A stretch of DNA of 64,000 nucleotides from Psococerastis gibbosa. Taxonomy: Eukaryota; Arthropoda; Insecta; Psocodea; Psocidae. Below, piece by piece: positions 44,027 through 54,856 of the stretch. Under the pieces are notes generated by a model that ran no database searches, had not been told where the DNA came from, and was given only the letters and a program-made list of their open reading frames with translations. Made by a program: the position numbers and the translations under genes. The stretch is from the NCBI GenBank assembly GCA_963971405.1, contig OZ020484.1, positions 41,128,770 through 41,192,769 of the forward strand, written 5' to 3'. Within the stretch, counting starts at the first letter, position 1, and each line of letters begins with the position of its first letter.

Positions 44027-44317
44027 AATATGGCCGCTGTGTGAAAATCATACTTTTTTTTTTTGGTAATATTTTATTTGCTGAAACAGTGTACGGTGAA
44101 GTAAAAAGTGAAATTCTCAACCGTAAAGGTATGGTAAATTAAACTTACGTTAAAATCAGCAATTGCAAAAGACTATTCTAAATTGGAAGAAAACTAGTGA
44201 AGGCTCACAAACTGACGACATATAGTGTACGGGATACGCGTTATGCCAAGACTTGCCAGCAAGTTGATTTGAACGAATTACAAGTTTTAACCAACACTAC
44301 ACATAACTACCTATACA

Positions 44318-45178
44318 ATGAAGTGCAGGCGTTGTGAAGATGATATACATGAAGAGGCCATCCTAGTACGATGCTATGGAAAGTGCGGCGGTGCGTATCA
44401 TCTAGAATGTTCAAATCTATCCATGAGAACATACAAAGCAAAATCTGAAGATGTAAAACAGAAATGGATCTGCATCGCTTGCAGGGATAAAAAGAAAAAA
44501 AATGAAAGAGATGCAGATGTAGAGGTCAGAGAATCAGATTCAGAGCGTGAGGAAAATGAACAAATATCAATGGAAGAAAAGATAGATAAACTACTACAGG
44601 GGCAAGGCAGAATGAGCAAAATCTTAGAAGGCTTTATGAATACAATGAAGAAGGAACTGGGAAAGAGGGACGATAAAATAAAGAGATTAGAAAGCGAAAT
44701 CCACGACATTCAACAACATGCACGGAAGAAAAATATCGAAATCCACAACCTACCGCAAAGTGAAGGCGAAGACAACGATTTATTACACATGAAAATACGA
44801 TGTGTTACAAAGGAGCTGGGGGTTGAGTTGGCAAATGTCGACATTGAAGAATGTTTTAGAATTAATTCAAAAAATAAGGACAAGCCTAAACCCATAGTAG
44901 TACAGTTCGCATCAAGAAAAGTGAGAAATAAAATAATTACGCAGAGAAAGAAAATTATTACCCAAGACCAAGCATTGCAGAATGGGAGTAAAGAAAGAAT
45001 TTACATAAACGAAAACTTGACCCGTTTCAACAAGGATCTCCTGTATAAAACTAAAGAAGAGGCAAAGAAGAGAGGGTTTAAATATGTCTGGACGTCAGAG
45101 GGTACAATATTAATGAAAAAAGAAGAAGGGGCAAGAGTACAAAAAATTAGAAGTGTAGAAGACTTAGATAACTTGTAG
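44318..45178 (+). CDS. LINE ORF1 protein: PHD finger, coiled coil, FP/ORF1p-like domain
   Basis: An intact protein of 286 residues. In LINEs, ORF1 protein binds the element RNA and acts as a chaperone in the ribonucleoprotein. Residues 3-55 form a PHD-type zinc finger with ligands C3, C6, C19, C23, H28, C31, C52 and C55. An acidic linker follows. A coiled coil covers about 85-140 (EEKIDKLLQGQGRM, KIKRLESEIHDIQQ). The C-terminal half (NIEIHNLP, EECFRINSK, PIVVQFAS, RIYINENLT, GFKYVWTSEGTILMKK) resembles the FP/transposase-22-like RNA-binding domain of ORF1 proteins. It ends at UAG 45176-45178, after which the same frame stays open into ORF2. It uses A-rich codons, like ORF2. Confidence 0.9.
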   Translation: MKCRRCEDDIHEEAILVRCYGKCGGAYHLECSNLSMRTYKAKSEDVKQKWICIACRDKKKKNERDADVEVRESDSEREENEQISMEEKIDKLLQGQGRMSKILEGFMNTMKKELGKRDDKIKRLESEIHDIQQHARKKNIEIHNLPQSEGEDNDLLHMKIRCVTKELGVELANVDIEECFRINSKNKDKPKPIVVQFASRKVRNKIITQRKKIITQDQALQNGSKERIYINENLTRFNKDLLYKTKEEAKKRGFKYVWTSEGTILMKKEEGARVQKIRSVEDLDNL

Positions 45179-45301
45179 CAATTTTGTAAAAATGTTGCAA
45201 CTTTCTCCAAAAACACTGAAAATAAGATTAAGAGTGAAAATGAAAATTTTTTTGAGCAATTTTATTGTAGGAAAGTCGATGTCATTGAAAAAGACATAAG
45301 A

Positions 45302-48146
45302 ATGATGAATTCTAATTGTAAAGACATTAGAGTACTGCACCTTAATATAAGAAGCTTAAAAAAATACTACAATGAGTTAGAAATATTAAAAACACAAGTA
45401 AACCCTGAAATAATATCGATATGTGAAACGGATTTAAAAAGTTATGAGAAAGATTTATATAACTTGCACAATTACAATAAATTTGATTTTTTTCGCTCAA
45501 TACAAGAGGGGGGAGGCATTTCTGTTTATATCAAGAAACATATTGTCGCAGAGGAGATAGTATTAGAAGATAATTATAATTCGATAGAAAAGGTAGTACT
45601 CAAACTACACATGGGAAAGAATACTTTTGTGAATGTACTAGCTATCTATAGGCTACATAAGCCACCTAAAGCTTTTATTGTGGAGCTTACTGACCTTGTA
45701 GAAAATAAATTGAATGGGAAAACTATTATAATTGGTGATATAAACTTAGATTTGATAAAAAACTCTACGACTAAAGCTGAATACTTGAATGTGCTAATAA
45801 GTAATGGGTTCATCCAATGCATAAATCTAGTAACAAGAGAAGAGTTTCGGGAGGGTGTGCTTAAACAATCATGCATTGATCATTGTTTTACAAGAAACAT
45901 GAAAATAGTAGACTCAATTGTTATTTATACTAAAATTTCAGACCATTATCCAATTGTCATAGATTTGCAGTTAAAGGAGCGTATAAAAATCTGCAACGTG
46001 CAGAAAAAAGTGCGACGATATAACGAAAATGAAATAAACCTTCGTATAAAGAACGAAAAATGGGAAATAAGTAATTTGAATGTGATTGACCCATCTGGAA
46101 AATATAACAGACTTAAAGAAAGTTTTGCTCAAATTTACCAAGAAGCCGAACGGCTGGAAAGAATTTCAAAAAGTCGACCAGAATCGACGTGGGTTACGAG
46201 GAAAATAAAAGTGGAAATGCTGAAAAGAGACAAGTTGTTCGTAAAGTGGAAGAAACAAAGGAATAATTGGGAGAATAAATTATTATATAATAAGCAAAGA
46301 AACTATACAAACAAACTTATAAACAGTGCTAAAGCTAAATCAATATACATGGAATTGAAAGGTGCACGGAATGACATAAAAAAAACCTGGAATATAATAA
46401 ACAAGATTACTGGCAGGAAAAGTAACACATCAATTGATGAGACGGTGGAAAGATACTTTAAAACCAACAATCAAGATTACAGTGACACAGCGGAATTGTT
46501 TTTGAAAACTTTTATTTCTGAAATCAAAAATACCGTAGTACATTGTAATAGACAACTCACAAAAATAAATGAAATTAAAAAGTCGGAAACCGTACTTAAA
46601 TGGAAGAAAACTACACCCGAGACTATTAATAACATTATATGTGAAATGAATAATGGAAAGTCACCGGGTACAGACAAGATAAGAGTAAAAGATTTAAAGA
46701 AAAATGTGAAACTAAACCATATCATTGCGGAGGTGGTAAATGATTCTCTGGCGAAAGGAGAAATACCAAATGAATTTAAATGGTCCATAGTGAGACCCAT
46801 ATATAAAGGGAAAAAACACGATGACCCAAAAAATTATAGGCCAATATCAATTCTAAATACAGTAGAGAAGGTGCTTGAAAAAGAAGTTCATCGGCAGCTC
46901 ACCGACTATCTCTATGAAAATAAATTGCTAAGTGAACATCAATATGGATTTCAGAAAAATAAAAGTGCAGAATTATGCCTGAGTGAATTTTGTGACTATA
47001 TAAATGGGCAACTACACATTAATAACCATGTCTTAGTACTTTTTATTGACTACTCAAAGGCTTTTGACGTTTTAAGCAAAGAAGTGGTACTAGCACAATT
47101 GAAAAGCTTGGGAGTAGAGGATATCGAGATGGAATGGTTTGAAAACTATCTGACGGGGCGTCAAGTTGTCGTGAAAGTGTGTGACTCAACAAGTAACCCC
47201 GGAGACTGGGCAACAGGCGTACCACAAGGTAGTAAAATTGGCCCAATTCTCTACTTAGTAGCTACTAATAAAGTACTGCAAACATTGAGGAAAGGCAAGG
47301 GGTTTATGTTCGCCGATGATACGGCTATAGTAGTGGCCTGTAAGGAAATTAACAAAAATTCTCCAAAAAGTAATTAAAGATATTCAAAAGATATCTCATG
47401 ATATTGGGCTCACAATAATTTGTGCAAAGACCAAAATAGTACATATAAGAAACAGGGGGCCTAAACAACGGAAAAGTAAGTTCACTTTCCATAAACATGA
47501 GTGCTTACACAATGATGAAAGCTCAACAAGATGCGAATGCAGCGATTTCATAGATATAGTTGAGGAGCATAAATATCTTGGTGTTTGGATTGATGGGAAT
47601 TTCAACTGGCAAATACAAATTGACTCAGTGTGTAAAAAGCTAAGATCGGCAAGTGGAGTACTACATAAATTGAAATATGGAGTTCCGTTGAAAGCTAGAA
47701 AGATGGTGTACCATGCACTAGTGGAATCAGTTATCAGTTATGGGATCACATCATGGGGACGTGATAATAACACTTACATACAAAAAATACAAAAAATACA
47801 AGATAGAATTATAACTAATATGTATTAGGAAAAATTTAACAAAAAATACAATGATACATTTTCGAAATATCAACATGCTGAATTATTAACGTGCAATAAA
47901 ATCTTAAAATTTAAAATTATAAAACAAAATTATTTCGACGATAAATATAAAGCAGCGGACAAAACTAGATATACGAGGCAACAACAAAGGTTACAGATAC
48001 CAATTACATACAATAAATATGGGGACAGGGAAAATAATGTGCTAATAAAAAAATTGTTCAACGAAATCCCCCAAGCTATAAAAAATGAAGAAAAAATAGG
48101 GAAAGCAAAACAAGTAATAAAAAAATGGTTGCTAGAGACTCAATAG
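45302..48146 (+). pseudogene. LINE ORF2: APE endonuclease and reverse transcriptase, one frameshift and one stop
   Basis: The N-terminal endonuclease nicks target DNA. Visible motifs are LHLNIRS, ICETDL, GDINLDL, SCIDHCF and SDHYPIVI. The RT copies the RNA at the nick. Visible motifs are YKGKKHDDPKNYRPIS, YGFQKNKSAE, motif A FIDYSKAFD (Asp583), motif B GVPQGSKIGP and motif C FADD (Asp672/673). The frame breaks at a run of five A (47354-47358). Reading on after removing one base gives ILQKVIKDIQ, then KTKIVHIR, YLGVWIDGNFNW and ISYGITSWGRD. A UAG at 47826-47828 interrupts NMY|EKFNKKY, after which the frame stays open to the natural stop at 48144-48146. The original length would be about 950 residues. 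Motif B is followed by unusual YLVATNKV. The copy is probably inactive but young. The ATG at 45302 may not be the real start (see findings). Confidence 0.9.
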
Positions 48147-48327
48147 GCAAGACCTATTGAACCCACAATACCCTTAACAAGTTGCAACATTTAGTGAAGA
48201 AGACGCCACCCCCGACAAGCGGAAGCTTTGGGGTGGTCGTGAATTGTAATTAGTCTATTTTTATTTTGAATTAATATAATCCCCTAGCTGGTAGAGTAAC
48301 CAGTTAGGAAAAAAAAAAAAAAAAAAA

Positions 48328-48389
<62 letters not shown>

Positions 48390-50989
48390 GTATTGACAAA
48401 AATGCTGGTTTGGTGCTCAATAATTGAACAGCTCTTCCGTCAACAAATACAGTTTTTTTGCAACTTGGTGGACAGTAGGGAAGTAAGAAACCCGAAGAAT
48501 CTTGGCTAATATGTCATTGTGGATCCCTTATCTACGTCAATTTAGAATTAGCTATTTTGGAGGTTGAGTAATGAACTCAGCAGTGGTTGTCCGTATTAGC
48601 CCGTGTTTCTCAGTTTCAGTATCTTGACTCGCAGTTGCAGTAGAGACTGTACTGCGACAACAAAGTACGTAGGAGGAACTATAATTCATACAAATGAAGT
48701 CGGTAATAGGAGATATTGTCTAATCAGAAGGTTTCCAGCAGCGGAGGTACGTACCTAGCTGCAACAAATTCATCCCCTATCCACTGAAAATCAATAGTCA
48801 GAGACTTATGTCGATTCAAAATTCTCAATAAGTTATTTTTTTATTGTTGAGGTTTATTTAGTATAATATTTAATCTTGTTCCCGGATTAACACTTCTTTT
48901 CATTCAGTGTCAATGGCAGTGTCAGTGTCAAGCCTGTTGTGGCACCTTACCGTCTATCAAGCTTCAGTAGGACAACTAAAAATCTTCTTTTATATCCAAG
49001 TTTGTGTATAATCCAAGCCTTCTCTAACTGTGGCTATACAGTACGTTGGTGTCAGAATTACCAGAAATTACCAAGCAACGGTTCTGTTAATTACAACAAG
49101 TTCATCCTGTGTCCACTTTAAATCCGTAGTCAGGGATTTGTTGTCAATTTACGATCGAAAATGGCACCCTATAGCCCATAAAACTTCATTTGGATAATTA
49201 AAAATCTTCTTTTACATCAGAGTTTCTGTCTAATCCTTCACTAACCGAGTTCTACTGTACGATACAATATACTGCACAACATGAAAGAATTCACAAGCTT
49301 TTCAAAGTTGTTAAGACGCCTCCAAAAGCGAAGTCAATAATCGCTCCCCGCGGTAAAAGTAACGATCAAGTTTACTTAGTCGAAATTGCAGGTGGGTTGG
49401 GGGTGCGGAGGGTAGATAAGGTGTATTGTGCGAGCACATGGATCCAACTTAAAAGCTTACTAATGCATGCACGGGTTACGTGCGCAGTTTATGTAAAATT
49501 CTGTCCCGCGTTTTTTGAATTAATCATTAGTACAGGAGAACACGCTATAGGGTTTTCGACCCTGGTGTCGCCACGTTTTCTATGGATTTGTATCGATTTA
49601 TCAACAGCTGCAACGCTTATTCTCCTATGTTGTGTGTTACCGTAGAAATGGAGTCTTATGACAAGTTTCCTAAGATGAACAGATTAATTTTCCAAGCATG
49701 GTTTTGTTATTGAAGGAAAAATTAGTTTTTTAATAAAATAAAATAAATTATGCCCCAATAGTACATGCATACCCGGCCATTACTATCACTGTGTTGTATT
49801 GCACTGGTCTGCCCGACCCATCGATGCATTCAATGCTTTAGAACAAAGATACTTTCAACCCTAGGACAGTTATTTACCGAGGAACTACTAATAATAAACC
49901 TGTTTCGGTATTGATGCTACTTAATTGATAAAAAGAAAGCATGTACTTGTTTTCCTCGTATCAGTTCTTATTATTAGATTTTCTTTTATCATGCATAGCT
50001 ACTGTAATTTGGCTTGGTAAATACATTTATATAGCAATAACATTAATACGTTTCAATACAGAATTCATGTATTGTACTAAACAAATATGATACAATACAA
50101 TAGTACCTACGAGTACATAATGAAATTCATAAAAGAGCCTTTTATTGGAAATTAGGCAATGTCAACAATTTTAACGGCTTTTATTTTTTGAGCGGTGAGC
50201 TGGTTAACTTTTAAGATGTTTATATTGGCGCCGATCCAAAAATACAGCAGGACAAATCTTCCGACACAAATTAATTTCTATTAGTAAGACAGCAAATCTG
50301 ATTTTGTTAAATTTTCGTGTTACGTTTCGGTACAGTCTGTAATATGACACATTTATTAAGCCATTGTAATAAAATTGTCCTTTCAAACCATCCTTCCTAA
50401 GTCACAGACGTATTTCTTCCAGCAGGTACAAGATTCAACCTGCTGCGAGATGGGAGTGGCGTTTAAAATATATAAATAAATAATCATTTATTTGTAAACA
50501 GACCTAAAAGTAATAAAATAAAATGCAAATCTAATTTAATTGGGTCTGTCTCGCAAAATGTAGAAGGCCCTTGTAAATCCAACACTACCTGGATGATAAC
50601 TTGAATCACACATGTAATGAGTCATGACAGTGATATAAAGGGCCAAGTAAAGGCACAGGTGTTTGGTTTTGCAAATTCTCTACTTCCGCTGAAACAAAAA
50701 AAAACGGTACGCCTTAGCAAGTTATGTGCAATATTAGGCATATCGGGCTCTCCCCCCTAACTCGCCCATTAGATTTGAACTTTTAAGTCTGATTGCAAAT
50801 AAATTATTATTATTTATTAATGTATTACGGACTATTGGCCGATGTATTTGTTTTTATTCTTAATATTTGAAGAGCTTTTTATTGGCGAAGGCTTACTTGT
50901 GATAGAGCTTGAAACCTTGCCAATGTCCACATCGGTGTTCGACCTTATTGGAATTATTTGCACATTAAATTTTTGGCCGTTGACAAACT
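48390..50989. other. No gene recognised
   Basis: Unique-looking sequence inside the duplicated unit. The frames 48939-49121 and 49397-49645 are short, with no known domain. The phrase AATCTTCTTTTA(T/C)ATC and neighbouring text near 48980 and 49203 recur once, so there may be an old local duplication. Confidence 0.35.
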
Positions 50990-51075
50990 TGTTAACGATC
51001 TCAATGTCAACCTACACCGACTGAAAGTGACAATGGACAAGCTATGACATGTTTACTATTGACATTGTAACAAGC
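50990..51075 (+). repeat. Dispersed repeat family J
   Basis: CCTACACCGACTGAAAGTGA, then CAATGGACAAGCTATGACAT and TACTATTGACATTGTAAC, matches 26015-26085 and 30255-30340. Confidence 0.5.
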
Positions 51076-51077
51076 GG

Positions 51078-51227
51078 GATGAAACCGTGGAATCCGAAAT
51101 GATTTCAGACCGCAGATGTTGACGAAACGTTTGGAAGTACGCTTTCAGAACGACCACAGCCTATCATGTTGGATTCTACTACTTCATCACATAACTCCGG
51201 CCGTGAAAGCCTTTGTGATTATATTGT
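51078..51227. mobile_element. Foldback element A, divergent copy
   Basis: It retains GACCGCAGATGTTGACGAAA, CGTTTGGAAGTACGCTTTCA, ACGACCACAGCCTATCAT and the end ACTCCGGCCGTGAAAGCC. The left arm is reduced to CCGTGGAATCCGAAATGA. Confidence 0.6.
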
Positions 51228-51454
51228 AACAGGCGTTTGCTTCACTTAAGCATGTTCGTTGACGAGTGGACATACAGTATATATTAGTTATCCCTAAACA
51301 TCCTATCCATTGCACTAGAACATGGCTGTGCCGACTAGTATTCCTCACCGAGACTTTTCAAACGATTGCAGGAACCACCTTAATTAGAAGACAGATAGCT
51401 TTGAAACAGGTATTTACAGATAATCGAGGATCTTAATTAGAGTTCTATATAGAA

Positions 51455-51600
51455 AGAAAGAAAGAAAATTGCCTTTATTTTCCGTATGGGCGTAATTTGG
51501 GCCTTTTGGCCCACTCTTACAATTAACCCATAGGATATTCGCTTCCTATCACAAATATATTTTTGAATTTCAGAGGCCCCTGACTACAAAAAAAAAATAT
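51455..51600 (-). repeat. Dispersed repeat family G
   Basis: GAAAGAAAGAAAGAAAATTG, CCTTTATTTTCCGTATGGGC and TTGGGCCTTTTGGCCCACTC match 14615-14725. The GAAA repeat at the left may be a tail feature. Confidence 0.5.
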
Positions 51601-52243
51601 TTTTTTGCATACTCGAATATTCTATCTTTCCTATATAAAACTCGACCATTAAATTGAAGAGCAGCACAGACCTTAACCTGTATTAATGTGTTTATTCACA
51701 TGCCATGGTGTCACAGGAAATCACAGCCCTATTCACTAACGGTCTTCTCGATGTACAACACTCTTCAATTCAGCATAAATATACATATATTACCTTTGCA
51801 AATAATAGATATCTTAATAAGTTCCGTGTGTTCCGGGAATGTATTAATATTTTAGTGATGTCCCCCGCCCTATGCTGTGCCTTCACTTCATCATCGACCC
51901 AGAGGGCTTTCCGAACGTCACCACCAGCGGACCACAGCCTCAAGGGTAAGTCAATTGTAAAACCTAACGCAACCTACAAGATGTCCATTGGTCAAGTCGC
52001 ACCTGTACAATGAGCGTCCGGAGGCTGCATTGCGATACTGCAGATTGACGAAGTAGAAGATGCTGCTGGATGGGGGCACGAAGACGCAACCGACACCTTC
52101 AACACTTAGGGGTATTTCTTAGAGGTTTTGACGGGGCTTTGCGGTTTTTCCGATATTAAAGAATGACACCGTTTGATTGAAGGTTTGAACAAGTATACTG
52201 AAGTTTTGAGTGCTCTCCACTGGCAGGTTTATAAACGGTTTCC

Positions 52244-52277
<34 letters not shown>

Positions 52278-53163
52278 ATATAATATTGGACAGTAGACTA
52301 ACATGGCAGAATCAAATTGATTGTATATACAAAAAAATGAGGTCCGGGTGTTGTGCCATACAAAAATTAAAATATAGCCTTCCGCTAAAAACCCTAAAAA
52401 TGATTTACGATGCACTAATAGAATCGGTATTAAATTATGGAATACAAACTTGGGGGAGAGATAACAACAGCTATTTCACAAAAACACAAAAAATGCAAAA
52501 TAAAATAGTAAAGAACATGCTATCTAATAAATTAAACAAAAAATTTAAAAATATAGACGAAAAATACAGATTTCTAGATATACTACCAATAGGAAAACTG
52601 TACAAATATCTTATAATAAAGAATAACTATTTTATGTATTTAAGCAAAATTGTTGGAAACACACAGAATAAGAGGCAACTGAGAAACGTAGACACATTGA
52701 GACAAAATATTCCTATAACACATAATAAGTACGGCAGACGCCTCAATGAAACAGTTTTACCAGAGATATTTAACAAATTGCCACTTAAACTAAAAGAATT
52801 GAACAAAATAGGGAAAATAAAAAAAGAATTAAAAAAATACTTAATTTTAAATACAGACTATTAGCCATTTCATTATACATGTAATTTTACATCAATATAT
52901 AATAATATATAATAGTATAAATAATAAATATAGATAAATACATCCTTCAGAGTTCAGAAGGATCTCACTCATTGCAGAAAGCTAGAGTGAGTACTATATA
53001 ATGGTTTATTATTATTAATTATATTTATATCTTGCAGAGCCTCTGCACTATGATCGCTCGATAAGCGCAAGCTTGAGCGTGATAATGCTGATTAATAACA
53101 AATTGTTGTTCTCAATATATGCACCTTGTCCGGGGTTACCGGCCAAGGAAAAAAGTGAAAGTG

Positions 53164-53206
<43 letters not shown>
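52244..53206 (+). pseudogene. 5'-truncated LINE fragment (unit 2 copy of 42689-43651)
   Basis: Identical in its coding part (52286-52864, 192 codons) to the unit 1 copy, with the same flanking TTA tracts. Confidence 0.85.
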
Positions 53207-53543
53207 GGGGACTGGCTGATAAATTGTTTAAATGATGGCGATTAATTCTTTTGATTTATTTTTATTTTATTTTATACAGGATAATGTAAGGTAACTTTAA
53301 CTTATTTAACATTAACTAACTATATAACTGTATTATTATTATTTTATTTACACTTGTAATAATGTAGTTCGTACTCCCCATAATAACTGTTTTTAGTCTT
53401 TTGGCGAATCCTGCCACAAGCCTCCCTTATGGGGCTTACATGCAGTATTCCGGTAAAAACTATTATTTTCTTTAATGTTGTATTGTTTTATTTCTATTAA
53501 ATGCTCCCAGTGCTGGGGGTACCGGCTGGGGAAAAAAAAAAAA

Positions 53544-53580
<37 letters not shown>
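53207..53580 (+). mobile_element. LINE 3' UTR fragment (unit 2 copy of 43652-44025)
   Basis: Same sequence, including the run of 13 A and the TTA tail. Confidence 0.6.
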
Positions 53581-53581
<1 letters not shown>

Positions 53582-53872
53582 AATATGGCCGCTGTGTGAA
53601 AATCATACTTTTTTTTTTTGGTAATATTTTATTTGCTGAAACAGTGTACGGTGAAGTAAAAAGTGAAATTCTCAACCGTAAAGGTATGGTAAATTAAACT
53701 TACGTTAAAATCAGCAATTGCAAAAGACTATTCTAAATTGGAAGAAAACTAGTGAAGGCTCACAAACTGACGACATATAGTGTACGGGATACGCGTTATG
53801 CCAAGACTTGCCAGCAAGTTGATTTGAACGAATTACAAGTTTTAACCAACACTACACATAACTACCTATACA

Positions 53873-54733
53873 ATGAAGTGCAGGCGTTGTGAAGATGATA
53901 TACATGAAGAGGCCATCCTAGTACGATGCTATGGAAAGTGCGGCGGTGCGTATCATCTAGAATGTTCAAATCTATCCATGAGAACATACAAAGCAAAATC
54001 TGAAGATGTAAAACAGAAATGGATCTGCATCGCTTGCAGGGATAAAAAGAAAAAAAATGAAAGAGATGCAGATGTAGAGGTCAGAGAATCAGATTCAGAG
54101 CGTGAGGAAAATGAACAAATATCAATGGAAGAAAAGATAGATAAACTACTACAGGGGCAAGGCAGAATGAGCAAAATCTTAGAAGGCTTTATGAATACAA
54201 TGAAGAAGGAACTGGGAAAGAGGGACGATAAAATAAAGAGATTAGAAAGCGAAATCCACGACATTCAACAACATGCACGGAAGAAAAATATCGAAATCCA
54301 CAACCTACCGCAAAGTGAAGGCGAAGACAACGATTTATTACACATGAAAATACGATGTGTTACAAAGGAGCTGGGGGTTGAGTTGGCAAATGTCGACATT
54401 GAAGAATGTTTTAGAATTAATTCAAAAAATAAGGACAAGCCTAAACCCATAGTAGTACAGTTCGCATCAAGAAAAGTGAGAAATAAAATAATTACGCAGA
54501 GAAAGAAAATTATTACCCAAGACCAAGCATTGCAGAATGGGAGTAAAGAAAGAATTTACATAAACGAAAACTTGACCCGTTTCAACAAGGATCTCCTGTA
54601 TAAAACTAAAGAAGAGGCAAAGAAGAGAGGGTTTAAATATGTCTGGACGTCAGAGGGTACAATATTAATGAAAAAAGAAGAAGGGGCAAGAGTACAAAAA
54701 ATTAGAAGTGTAGAAGACTTAGATAACTTGTAG
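53873..54733 (+). CDS. LINE ORF1 protein (unit 2)
   Basis: Protein identical to the one at 44318-45178: PHD finger, coiled coil and RNA-binding-type C-terminus. The terminating UAG is at 54731-54733, followed by CAATTT and an open frame into ORF2. Confidence 0.9.
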   Translation: MKCRRCEDDIHEEAILVRCYGKCGGAYHLECSNLSMRTYKAKSEDVKQKWICIACRDKKKKNERDADVEVRESDSEREENEQISMEEKIDKLLQGQGRMSKILEGFMNTMKKELGKRDDKIKRLESEIHDIQQHARKKNIEIHNLPQSEGEDNDLLHMKIRCVTKELGVELANVDIEECFRINSKNKDKPKPIVVQFASRKVRNKIITQRKKIITQDQALQNGSKERIYINENLTRFNKDLLYKTKEEAKKRGFKYVWTSEGTILMKKEEGARVQKIRSVEDLDNL

Positions 54734-54856
54734 CAATTTTGTAAAAATGTTGCAACTTTCTCCAAAAACACTGAAAATAAGATTAAGAGTGAAAATGAAA
54801 ATTTTTTTGAGCAATTTTATTGTAGGAAAGTCGATGTCATTGAAAAAGACATAAGA

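Larger units (their letters stand above)
44026..48389 (+). mobile_element. Nearly full-length CR1/Jockey-group LINE, copy 1
   Basis: It starts CAATATGGCCGCTGTGTG right after a TTA tract. It has a 5' UTR of about 290 bases, ORF1 (44318-45178), ORF2 (45302-48146, damaged), a short 3' UTR with a GNRA hairpin (48206-48236), an A-run of 19 and (TTA)n to 48389. PHD-finger ORF1s are known from CR1-type LINEs. Together with the APE endonuclease this places it in the CR1/Jockey group, exact clade unassigned. No ordinary target duplication can be seen because both flanks are TTA repeat. Confidence 0.9.
42178..51732 (+). repeat. 9,555-bp tandem duplication, unit 1
   Basis: Everything in this interval recurs in the same order and orientation 9,555 bases later. 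The unit starts at TCACTAACGGTCTTC and ends at ATCACAGCCCTAT. At the joint a single T is shared by the left edge, the junction (51733) and the right edge (61288). The breakpoints do not coincide with any repeat I can identify. All long open frames are identical in both units. Confidence 0.97.
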
